Notes: generated from the sequence alone by a model not told the origin. DNA of 5,230 nt from Chitinophaga pinensis (GCA_943333015.1 CALQRR010000152.1:1-5230), one strand, 5' to 3'; counted from the first letter of the stretch, positions 1-5,230 are shown. Numbers and translations are program-made.

Positions 1-2
1 AT

Positions 3-794
3 TTGCGCGATCAGGTGGAGGCGCTTTGGAACGTTGCCCAGGTTCCGGTTTTACTCGACGATTCCACTCAAACCTGGCTCCGTGCAGAACCCAAAGCCTT
101 GCTGCTGGCGCCCATCACGAGCGACAATACAGCGATGAACATCATTCTTGGACTGGAAACCTACCTCGAAACCTTCACCGGTAAAAAACCCGTTGCGCCC
201 CTTCACACACCGCTGCCCGATTTACGGATGGCTGGTCGTGGTGGACAGGACTTTAGCATTCAAATCCGTTCCGAGCTTGGGTTCGATGCGGCCACCGCTT
301 TGGCAAAAATGCAACTCGTGGGACAAGTATTCACGTTTAAGAAAAAAGCCGTTCGGGTTGAAGACATTCAGGTCTATGGCAAAGGCGATTTGGCCTATGT
401 GCGATTGGTTCTATCGGGCAGTATCAAAGGAGAACTCTTCCTGTCCGGCATTCCAAAATTCAACAGCGAAACCAACGAATTCAGTATCGACAACCTCGAC
501 TACGATATCAATTCGCGCAGCGTACTCGTCAAAACGGCCAGTTGGTTACTGAACGGTACCTTGCAAAAACAACTTCAAAATCAGATGCATTTTTCCTTCG
601 ACAAAGAAGTGAGCAGCATCCGTGCAGATTTATCCAAACGCCTTCAGAGCACCTCGTATAAAAAACTCTTCACGGTAAAAGGCAGCCTCAAAGTCTTCAA
701 AGTGCGCGATATTTACGTGGCCGACGACCATTTCGACATTGTGCTGGATGCCAACGGGAATGCCAAAATATTGCTCGACTCAGCCGATTTTTAG
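3..794 (+). CDS. DUF4403 family protein, C-terminal part (5' end outside window)
   Basis: The reading frame is open from the left edge to a TAG at 792-794, giving 263 residues. The TTG at position 3 is probably an internal Leu codon, not the start. The protein resembles the C-terminal half of DUF4403 proteins, which as I recall are usually about 450 residues and often carry an N-terminal export or lipoprotein signal; that part would lie upstream and is not visible. Supporting features are the family-like stretch around residues 148-185 (SGIPKF, then IDNLDYDI, then a hydrophobic ASWLLNG segment), followed by an amphipathic helix and a closing beta-rich part (residues 222-260) with the pattern L.V..IYV...H..IVLDANG. 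No catalytic motif is visible. The molecular function of the family is not established; an envelope role is only an inference. The gene is convergent with gldH and ends 283 bp from its stop. Confidence 0.72.
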   Translation: MRDQVEALWNVAQVPVLLDDSTQTWLRAEPKALLLAPITSDNTAMNIILGLETYLETFTGKKPVAPLHTPLPDLRMAGRGGQDFSIQIRSELGFDAATALAKMQLVGQVFTFKKKAVRVEDIQVYGKGDLAYVRLVLSGSIKGELFLSGIPKFNSETNEFSIDNLDYDINSRSVLVKTASWLLNGTLQKQLQNQMHFSFDKEVSSIRADLSKRLQSTSYKKLFTVKGSLKVFKVRDIYVADDHFDIVLDANGNAKILLDSADF

Positions 795-819
795 CAGAGC
801 ACCACACCTCATCGCAACG

Positions 820-841
820 AATTCAAACGCGTTTGATTTTT
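820..841 (+). terminator. Possible terminator hairpin of the DUF4403 gene
   Basis: A perfect 14-bp palindrome (TCAAACGCGTTTGA, 823-836) lies 28 bp after the DUF4403 stop and runs straight into five T residues (837-841). As RNA it would fold as a 5-bp stem with a CGCG loop, extended by A-T pairs around a T-T mismatch. The stem is weak, so it may act together with the second hairpin at 861-898 or could instead be a protein-binding palindrome. Confidence 0.4.
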
Positions 842-860
842 CAGTTGGGCGTGTGCTTTC

Positions 861-898
861 AAAAACAATCCGCTTCCTGCGTCCGCGGTTTGTTTTTT
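861..898 (+). terminator. Rho-independent terminator-like hairpin after DUF4403 gene
   Basis: An inverted repeat of 13 bp with a single mismatch pairs 861-873 (AAAAACAATCCGC) with 885-897 (GCGGTTTGTTTTT) around an 11-nt loop. The GC core (CCGC/GCGG) sits at the loop end, and the A and T tracts on the outside give a terminator-like profile on both strands. It lies 67 bp after the DUF4403 stop. It overlaps the left part of the GC-rich repeat, so the structure may belong to that repeat. Confidence 0.5.
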
Positions 899-986
899 CA
901 GCACCGGGTCGTGCAGGGCTGCACTTCGTTCCGGCCCGATGGGCGCCCCGCAAAAAGCGGTTCCCCTTTCCACCCCTCACGCGGGC
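870..986. repeat. GC-rich intergenic repeat of Bacteroidota type
   Basis: This noncoding segment is much more GC-rich than the flanking intergenic bases and is full of short inverted repeats: GTGCAG/CTGCAC (911-916/919-924), GCCC/GGGC (934-937/941-944) and CCGC/GCGG (948-951/957-960). Read on the minus strand it begins GCCCGCGTGAGGGG and contains GGGCCGGAACGAAGTGCAG. That wording is familiar from a repeat scattered between genes, commonly near gene 3' ends, in many Bacteroidota genomes. Its presence once in this window is seen; its multicopy nature is from memory and not testable here. The borders are approximate. An 80-codon reading frame across it (780-1022, minus) is typical false coding of such repeats. 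Confidence 0.55.
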
Positions 987-993
987 ATTCACT

Positions 994-1050
994 GTAAAAA
1001 AACAATCGTGCATAAGCTGCAAATCCTATTGCCTCCTATGCACGATGATT
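994..1050 (-). terminator. Probable gldH (operon) terminator
   Basis: A perfect 10-bp inverted repeat pairs 1005-1014 (ATCGTGCATA) with 1037-1046 (TATGCACGAT). Read on the minus strand, the second arm is followed by TG and then seven T residues (996-1002 on the plus strand is an A tract), the classic layout of an intrinsic terminator. The 22-nt loop is long but can form a small inner GCAA/TTGC stem. It begins about 30 bp after the gldH stop codon, which fits termination of the holB-ricT-gldH transcript. A smaller CACCC/GGGTG hairpin at 1056-1072 lies between it and the stop codon. Confidence 0.6.
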
Positions 1051-1077
1051 GGAATCACCCAAATAAAGGGTGTTTCG

Positions 1078-1590
1078 TTAGTCCTTTTCGTACTTCTCTA
1101 TCCGCATGCCCATTTCCATAATCATCGGCAGCGCGGGCGTGCGCATGGCTTGTTCAATGCTAAAGGTATACGTGCCCTTGAGCGGAAAACGAATGTTCTG
1201 CTTAAACTGAATCTGGCTGTCCCACAGGTCACCCAAACCGGAGCCACTCCATTTTCCATCCGGATTCTGGAGTACAAATTCAATCGTATCCCGGGCTGCT
1301 TTGCCATTAGGGAATTCTGTTTTGAGAAACACAAACAGATTGCTGAATGGATATCCTTCTGCATGCCGGATGTTCATGTAGAAGTTATGCCCGCTCAACG
1401 TATCGTCAATATCCACCTGAAAGGTAACCGGTTGATCCACTTTCCAAATGTTATCCGGAATGGGCGTGTTTTCTTCAAATACCCTTTGCTGATCGCAGGA
1501 GCTCACAAAAAATACCAGAAGCGCACCCAGATAAAACTCAGGCTTCAGGAGGCTGCGGAGGCTGTTGCGGCTTAGGAGGGCGCGGACCAT
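1078..1590 (-). CDS. gldH: Gliding motility lipoprotein GldH
   Basis: The 170-residue product matches the GldH lipoprotein family in length and pattern. It opens with a lipoprotein signal: a basic n-region with several Arg, a hydrophobic core (LGALLVFFV) and the lipobox VSSC with the lipidated Cys at residue 32. The mature part carries an IWK near residue 48, then YPFSNLF (80-86), a DT pair (101-102), GKWSGSGLGD (112-121) and EQAMR (146-150), in the order expected of GldH. In Flavobacterium johnsoniae, GldH is needed for gliding and chitin use; its biochemical role is unknown, and it is expected to sit in the cell envelope. The ATG at 1588-1590 was chosen because it is the only ATG close before the signal peptide; the frame stays open upstream to 1770, but that extension would be an antisense-like artefact inside ricT. 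The start overlaps the end of ricT by 53 bp, with no clear ribosome binding site, suggesting translational coupling. The lineage presumably has gliding and type IX secretion genes elsewhere. Confidence 0.88.
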   Translation of the reverse strand: MVRALLSRNSLRSLLKPEFYLGALLVFFVSSCDQQRVFEENTPIPDNIWKVDQPVTFQVDIDDTLSGHNFYMNIRHAEGYPFSNLFVFLKTEFPNGKAARDTIEFVLQNPDGKWSGSGLGDLWDSQIQFKQNIRFPLKGTYTFSIEQAMRTPALPMIMEMGMRIEKYEKD

Positions 1591-2950
1591 TATTTGGGCG
1601 TTTAGAGTTCGGGCGTTGACCCTGATTAGCGGGCTGTGTAGGACGATTCTGCTGGTTGGGCTGCTGCTGAGGACGTTCTCCCTGGGGAGCTCGTTCAGCC
1701 TGCGGTGGCCGCTGTCCTTGTGGCCGATTTTGCTGTGGCGGTCGCTGTGGCCGCTGTTGAGGTTCGGCAAGGGCTTCTGTTGCGGCAGCGCTCACAACAC
1801 CTTCCGAAGGAGCTCCTGTCCCACTTCCGGGCTTTTTCTTTTTCTTCTTTTTCTTGCGCTTCTCACTGTCGAAACGGGTAAGGCTGTCCTGACCAACAAC
1901 ATTGTCGTAGTCCAGCTCTTTCACCACTTTCGGAATTTCTTTTTCACTCAACAGCACGTCTGGCTTTTCGCCGTTTTTGTTGAGCTCCATGATGAGTTTC
2001 ACACGGCTAATCGGAACAGCAATGAAGTTTCCGGGATCGTCCACATAGGCGTAATACATCACCCGTTTAAAAATATCGGTCTTTTGATGAAAGGCTCCAG
2101 CTTTTTTTGTTTCCAAACGGGGCGTTCCTTCTGGAAAATCCTTCAGCGCATCGAGATACGAATCAAGTTCGTAGTTAAGACAGCACTTGAGCTTTCCACA
2201 TTGTCCAGCCAATTTTTGCGGGTTGAGCGACAGTTGCTGATACCGCGCCGCACTAGTGTTTACCGAGCGGAAATCGCGCAGCCAAGTAGAGCAACACAGC
2301 TCGCGTCCACAGGAACCGATTCCACCAAGGCGGGCACTTTCCTGACGAGAGCCAATCTGCTTCATTTCCACACGAATCTTAAATTCATCCGCCAAGTGAC
2401 GAATCAATTCACGAAAATCAACCCGATCCTCCGCCGTGTAATAAAAGATCGCTTTGGAACTATCGCCTTGGTATTCCACATCGCTGATTTTCATGTTCAG
2501 CTTCAGTTCCACCGCAATGGCACGGGCACGCATCATGGTTGCCTGTTCGCGCTCTACCGCTACTTCCCATTTCTCAAGATCGGCAGGTCGTGCTTTGCGG
2601 TAAACAGCCTTGAAAAGACCATCCACCGGCATTCCTAATTTTTTCAATTGTAGCCGAACGAGCTCTCCCGTCATGGAAACCATGCCAATGTCATGACCTG
2701 GCGATGCTTCCACAGCGATGGCATCACCCACAGCCAATCCGGACACATCCCCAATTTTAAAAAATTCCTTGCGGCTGTTTTTAAAGCGGACTTCCACAAT
2801 ATCAAACGGAGCTTTCCCATCGGGCAGTTCCATGTTAGCAAGCCAATCAAACACCGGTAGTTTATCACAACCACCAACGCCACAGGCGCCATTATTTTTA
2901 CATCCGGCAGGCAATCCGCCTCTTCCGGAAGAACAACTTGTACATCCCAT
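1538..2950 (-). CDS. ricT: PSP1-domain regulatory iron-sulfur-type protein RicT (YaaT homologue)
   Basis: This 470-residue protein is a RicT/YaaT homologue. The PSP1 core spans roughly residues 125-215 (YTAEDRVDFRELIRHL, then QIGSRQE), followed by the family signatures GGIGSCGRELCC (209-220) and GQCGKLKCCLNYE (249-261). In Bacillus subtilis RicT acts with RicA and RicF in a complex that binds [4Fe-4S] clusters and aids RNase Y-dependent mRNA processing; that knowledge is transferred here only by homology. Eleven Cys are visible: 3, 6, 17, 23, 28 in a Gly/Cys-rich N-terminus, and 214, 219, 220, 251, 256, 257 in the core. B. subtilis RicT is about 275 residues; this protein is longer because of an eight-Lys run (366-373) and a Pro/Gln/Arg/Asn-rich tail (about 397-470), probably disordered. 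The ATG at 2948-2950 is supported by the Cys-rich N-terminus, typical of the phylum, and by a purine-rich AGAGGA a few bases upstream. It lies 116 bp after holB and overlaps gldH. Confidence 0.9.
   Translation of the reverse strand: MGCTSCSSGRGGLPAGCKNNGACGVGGCDKLPVFDWLANMELPDGKAPFDIVEVRFKNSRKEFFKIGDVSGLAVGDAIAVEASPGHDIGMVSMTGELVRLQLKKLGMPVDGLFKAVYRKARPADLEKWEVAVEREQATMMRARAIAVELKLNMKISDVEYQGDSSKAIFYYTAEDRVDFRELIRHLADEFKIRVEMKQIGSRQESARLGGIGSCGRELCCSTWLRDFRSVNTSAARYQQLSLNPQKLAGQCGKLKCCLNYELDSYLDALKDFPEGTPRLETKKAGAFHQKTDIFKRVMYYAYVDDPGNFIAVPISRVKLIMELNKNGEKPDVLLSEKEIPKVVKELDYDNVVGQDSLTRFDSEKRKKKKKKKKPGSGTGAPSEGVVSAAATEALAEPQQRPQRPPQQNRPQGQRPPQAERAPQGERPQQQPNQQNRPTQPANQGQRPNSKRPNNGPRPPKPQQPPQPPEA
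1541..1762 (-). repeat. Low-complexity Pro/Gln/Arg-coding tail of ricT
   Basis: The last 74 codons of ricT encode an irregular repeat of short units such as RPQ, NRPQGQRPP, GERPQQQ and NQGQRP. The DNA accordingly shows degenerate repeats of CCNCAG- and CGNCCN-like units, for example the recurring GCTGTGGC on the plus strand at about 1731-1755. No exact long tandem repeat is present. The composition (Pro, Gln, Asn, Arg, Gly; almost no hydrophobic residues) indicates an extended, flexible, positively charged tail, of the sort often found on RNA-binding proteins. The last 50 bp also encode the signal peptide of gldH in another frame. Confidence 0.6.
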
Positions 2951-3066
2951 TTCTTCCTCTGGTCTTTATATAAGCAGATCCTTTGCAGCAGGCCTCCAAC
3001 ATCAGCACGTGGCCACGCAAATATCCGATGCTACAAAACTGGCGAAAAAAAGTGAAAGTCCGTCAA
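2951..3066 (-). promoter_or_regulatory. holB-ricT spacer with possible ricT leader signals
   Basis: This 116-bp spacer is longer than expected inside a tight operon and could hold an extra promoter for ricT-gldH. On the minus strand CAGTTTTG and GATATTTG each match the Bacteroidota -7 element TAnnTTTG at five of six fixed positions, and a TTG lies 22 bp before the first, but neither is convincing alone. A perfect 10-bp palindrome CGTGGCCACG occupies 3008-3017. A purine-rich AGAGGA (2955-2960) lies four bases before the ricT ATG and may serve as a ribosome binding site. No well-supported gene was seen in it. Confidence 0.3.
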
Positions 3067-4215
3067 TTAGGTTGGGTTCGTTGCCCGGTACTTTTCTTTC
3101 CGGAATACATCGGAGATCTGAAGGGAGGTATCGAGAAAAACGATTTTAGGGTGCCCATTGCGTTCTATGTGCGCGCTCGCCTCATTGATATACCCGCTGA
3201 TCACGCTGTAGTTGCCCGGGTGAAAAAAGCGGCTAAACTTCTGTAAAAAACTCCGTTCAGCTGTCGTGAGCCGGTTGAGTTGCGGCTGGTGGTTCATCAA
3301 CATTGTTTGGCGGATCATGTACAAGGCATACGCAAAAAAGCCTTTCTGCCATTCACGACCTTCCTTGGCAAACTGATCGGTGATCTTCAACAGATCGCCC
3401 ACTTGAAATCCGTAACAGAAAAGCATCCAGTTTCTGAAAAGCTCCAGTTGCTGGTCGGCCTCTTCGCTGTTTTCTAGCATCCAGCGTGCCTGAGCCAAAT
3501 TGCCCTCAGCCACCTCCGCAGCCATGGTGCAGCGATCCATAGGCAATCCCGATTGAGCATGCAGGACCTGGGCGGCTTCACTAGCTGTATACGCTGGCAC
3601 TTTCATAAGCTGTGTGCGCGAGAGAATGGTAGCCAACAACTCATCGGGATGCTGGCAGACAAGAAAAATAATGGTTTTTTCGGGTGGCTCTTCCAGCGTT
3701 TTGAGGATTCGGTTGGCGCCCTCTACCCGCATTTTCTCGGGCAACCAAATCACCATAAACTTGTATTCCGACTCAAAAGCCTTGAAGCCTAATCGTTTGA
3801 TGATTTCGTGCGCCTCGTAATTGGAAATAAAGGGTTGCTTGTTCCCAATGTCAATCGCATCCACCCATTGATCAATTCCTAAATAGGGATTTTTGAGCAC
3901 TTCGGCCCTCCATTTTTCAAGAAATGGCAGCGTATTAAGTTCGGTGGTGACCTTTTCCCAGTTTACCGGAATGGAAAAATGCAAATCGGGATGAATGAGT
4001 TTTTTAAACTTGATGCACGAGCCACAAACGCCGCAACTATCTTCCTCGGTCCGGTTTTTACAGGCCACATACTGCGCAAAGGCAATCACCAGTGGCAGGG
4101 CAGCCGAACCTTCGGGGCCAACAAACAACTGCGCATGTGGAATGCGGTTCTCTTTCACACTGTGAAGGAGACGTTGTTTTAGGTTGGTGAGTCCGGGAAT
4201 CTCGGCAAATTGCAT
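3067..4215 (-). CDS. holB: DNA polymerase III subunit delta' (clamp loader)
   Basis: The 382-residue product is the delta' subunit of the DNA polymerase III clamp loader, which with delta and tau/gamma opens the sliding clamp and places it on primed DNA. The N-terminus reads MQFAEIPGL followed by RIPHAQLFVGPEG, as in the AAA+ domain of the family. The P-loop (from Gly33, GPEGSAAL) lacks the GK[ST] of a working Walker A, as expected for the non-hydrolysing delta'. A zinc module is intact with Cys 52, 61, 64 and 67 (CX8CX2CX2C). The segment ILKTLEEPPEKTIIFL and the following LSRTQ (residues 198-202) correspond to the sensor 1/SRC region; Thr replaces the usual Cys. The C-terminal third is helical, matching the collar domain. 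The ATG at 4213-4215 was chosen because homology begins there; an in-frame ATG 75 bp upstream would add 25 unrelated residues. It is the first gene of the minus-strand cluster with ricT and gldH, and is divergent from pgk. Confidence 0.92.
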   Translation of the reverse strand: MQFAEIPGLTNLKQRLLHSVKENRIPHAQLFVGPEGSAALPLVIAFAQYVACKNRTEEDSCGVCGSCIKFKKLIHPDLHFSIPVNWEKVTTELNTLPFLEKWRAEVLKNPYLGIDQWVDAIDIGNKQPFISNYEAHEIIKRLGFKAFESEYKFMVIWLPEKMRVEGANRILKTLEEPPEKTIIFLVCQHPDELLATILSRTQLMKVPAYTASEAAQVLHAQSGLPMDRCTMAAEVAEGNLAQARWMLENSEEADQQLELFRNWMLFCYGFQVGDLLKITDQFAKEGREWQKGFFAYALYMIRQTMLMNHQPQLNRLTTAERSFLQKFSRFFHPGNYSVISGYINEASAHIERNGHPKIVFLDTSLQISDVFRKEKYRATNPT

Positions 4216-4375
4216 GGGGCGAAAGTACAGAATTTCACCCGCAGAGTGGTTGTTTAGAGAGCACTCTTTTTGAGGTTTATCCGCCAACAAACCACCTGTT
4301 CGTTTTTATTCCTCTGACGAGGCCAATCCAATCTTTCGTTAATTTTTCTCACATTCGCTTTTTAAAAAGCTTCCC
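4216..4375. promoter_or_regulatory. Divergent holB/pgk intergenic promoter region
   Basis: The 160 bp between two divergent start codons must contain start signals for both holB and pgk. No full match to the Bacteroidota promoter (TTG about 20 bp before TAnnTTTG) was found. The nearest plus-strand candidate is TAATTTTT at 4340-4347, five of six fixed positions, 28 bp before the pgk ATG and without a clear -33 TTG. On the minus strand TACTTTCG (4220-4227) is a similar partial match but too close to the holB ATG to be credible. Neither gene has an obvious Shine-Dalgarno sequence, usual for this phylum. Confidence 0.4.
4357..4370. repeat. Perfect 14-bp palindrome just upstream of pgk
   Basis: GCTTTTTAAAAAGC is identical on both strands and ends five bases before the pgk start codon. 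In the mRNA leader it could form a weak A-U hairpin that covers the place where a ribosome binds, or in DNA it could be a dimeric regulator site. An A/T-rich palindrome of this length can also arise by chance in a leader of this composition, so a function is only suggested. Confidence 0.35.
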
Positions 4376-5230
4376 ATGCTGACCATCGAAACCGCCGATT
4401 TTTCCAATAAAAAAATCCTCATCCGTGTCGACTTTAATGTCCCACTCGATGCGCAGTTGGAGGTAAGTGACGATACACGCATCCGTGCCGCGATTCCTAC
4501 CATTAAAAAAGTCATTGCCGGAGGAGGAGCTGTTATTTTGATGTCGCACTTGGGAAGGCCCAAAGGCGGCCCAGAGGAGAAATATTCACTGAACCATGTT
4601 TGCGGTAAAGTGGAAGAGTTGCTTGGACAGCCGGTAGCATTTGCATCCGATTGTATCGGGCCGGTGGCCGAACAAGCCGTGAAAGAGTTGCATTCCGGGG
4701 ATGTGTTGTTGTTGGAAAATCTGCGTTTTTACAAAGAAGAAGAGGCTGGTGATGTTGGATTTGCTCAAAAGCTGGCGGCTTTGGGTGATATGTATATCAA
4801 CGATGCCTTTGGAACCGCTCACCGCGCTCATGCTTCTACAGCGGTGATTGCGCAATTTTTCCCCGTCCAAAAACTGTTTGGATATGTGATGCAGGGAGAG
4901 ATTGATGCCATAGACCGTGTGTTGCAGCATCCGGTTCATCCTGTTTTGGCCATCATGGGTGGAGCAAAAGTGAGTAGCAAGATCTCCATTATCGAAAACA
5001 TTTTACCCAAAGTAAATCATCTGATCATTGGTGGTGGAATGACCTTTACGTTTATCAAAGCCATGGGAGGATCTATTGGTTCTTCGCTGGTGGAAGATGA
5101 GCAATTGAATCTGGCATTGGAACTTTTGAAAAAGGCCAAAGAAATGGGCGTGGAATTTCACCTGCCCGTGGATGCCATAATTGCCGATAAATTTGCGGCT
5201 GATGCAAACACCAAAACTGCCGACGTTACC
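4376..5230 (+). CDS. pgk: Phosphoglycerate kinase, N-terminal part (3' end outside window)
   Basis: The frame runs from ATG 4376-4378 open to the right edge, giving the first 285 of the roughly 395 residues usual for the enzyme. It catalyses the ATP-forming transfer of phosphate from 1,3-bisphosphoglycerate to ADP in cytoplasmic glycolysis, reversible in gluconeogenesis. The signature RVDFNVP stands at residues 17-23, with Asp19 and Asn21 as substrate contacts. Arg35, SHLGRPKG (57-64), ENLRF (114-118) and NDAFGTAHRAHAS (142-154) complete the 3-phosphoglycerate side. GGAKVSSK (195-202) and GGGMTFTF (219-226) begin the nucleotide-binding domain; its final glycine-rich loop and the C-terminal helix are beyond the window. 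The start is fixed by the family N-terminus; no Shine-Dalgarno is seen, but a perfect palindrome lies at 4357-4370. It is divergent from holB. No damage or unusual residue was found. Confidence 0.97.
   Translation, partial: MLTIETADFSNKKILIRVDFNVPLDAQLEVSDDTRIRAAIPTIKKVIAGGGAVILMSHLGRPKGGPEEKYSLNHVCGKVEELLGQPVAFASDCIGPVAEQAVKELHSGDVLLLENLRFYKEEEAGDVGFAQKLAALGDMYINDAFGTAHRAHASTAVIAQFFPVQKLFGYVMQGEIDAIDRVLQHPVHPVLAIMGGAKVSSKISIIENILPKVNHLIIGGGMTFTFIKAMGGSIGSSLVEDEQLNLALELLKKAKEMGVEFHLPVDAIIADKFAADANTKTADVT

Noticed and set aside
780..1022. An 80-codon minus-strand reading frame in the intergenic gap
   Set aside because: It is Arg/Gly-rich and spans the GC-rich repeat and two terminator-like hairpins; such frames are typical false coding of this repeat type.
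739..1575. A 278-codon plus-strand reading frame
   Set aside because: It starts inside the DUF4403 gene, runs through the repeat and is then antisense to gldH. It has no recognisable domain.
1832..1858. A-rich Lys-codon tract in ricT as a possible programmed frameshift or slippage site
   Set aside because: The longest A run on the coding strand is five and no full A_AAA_AAG heptamer exists in frame. The zero frame continues for about 100 codons to a normal stop.
1565..2638. A 357-codon plus-strand reading frame
   Set aside because: It lies wholly antisense to ricT, whose product has clear family motifs. The antisense translation is Leu/Arg/Phe-rich and resembles no family I recognise.
2898..3002. 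A 34-residue minus-strand ORF starting in the holB-ricT spacer and overlapping the ricT start
   Set aside because: It has no ribosome binding site or recognisable motif, and its second half is simply the ricT start region in another frame.
4243..4267. AGAGTG/CACTCT inverted repeat followed by T residues, terminator-like on the plus strand
   Set aside because: The stem is only six base pairs with a 13-nt loop, and no plus-strand gene ends near it; chance is the simplest explanation.
4339..4939. Minus-strand ORFs within the pgk region (74, 66 and 117 codons)
   Set aside because: They are antisense shadows of phosphoglycerate kinase, which is unambiguous from its signature motifs.
1..5230. Search for CRISPR arrays, tRNA or rRNA genes, transposases, phage or defence genes
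   Set aside because: No evenly spaced direct repeats, cloverleaf-like sequence, ribosomal RNA segment or mobile-element protein was seen; nearly all bases are explained by five housekeeping or phylum-typical genes.

Overview
The window is an ordinary chromosomal stretch of a member of the Bacteroidota, most likely a gliding, Flavobacteriales-like lineage. The clearest sign is gldH, a lipoprotein gene of the gliding machinery found only in this phylum. A RicT protein of the Bacteroidota type (Cys-rich N-terminus, long Lys/Pro/Gln-rich tail), a DUF4403 protein, mostly absent Shine-Dalgarno sequences and a GC-rich interspersed repeat of a kind common in these genomes all agree. I see no phage, transposase, CRISPR or defence genes.

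Layout, left to right. (1) Positions 3-794, plus strand: the C-terminal 263 residues of a DUF4403 protein, cut by the left edge. (2) 795-1077: a 283-bp gap between convergent genes. It holds two terminator-like hairpins facing the DUF4403 gene, a GC-rich repeat (about 870-986) and a terminator facing gldH. (3) 1078-4215, minus strand: three genes in transcription order holB (DNA polymerase III delta'), ricT (PSP1-domain protein) and gldH. holB and ricT are separated by 116 bp; ricT and gldH overlap by 53 bp. (4) 4216-4375: a 160-bp divergent intergenic region that must hold the start signals for holB and pgk. (5) 4376 to the right edge, plus strand: the first 285 residues of phosphoglycerate kinase.

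How the genes fit together: holB next to ricT is an ancient neighbourhood also known from Bacillus subtilis (holB-yaaT). Here gldH is added to its 3' end, so a replication clamp-loader subunit, a probable Fe-S RNA-metabolism factor and a gliding lipoprotein may share a transcript. pgk is a glycolytic housekeeping gene read in the opposite direction. I found no previously undescribed multi-gene system. The points most worth a second look are the cysteine pattern and disordered tail of RicT, the dual-coding ricT/gldH overlap, the intergenic repeat with its flanking hairpins, and the perfect palindrome just ahead of pgk.
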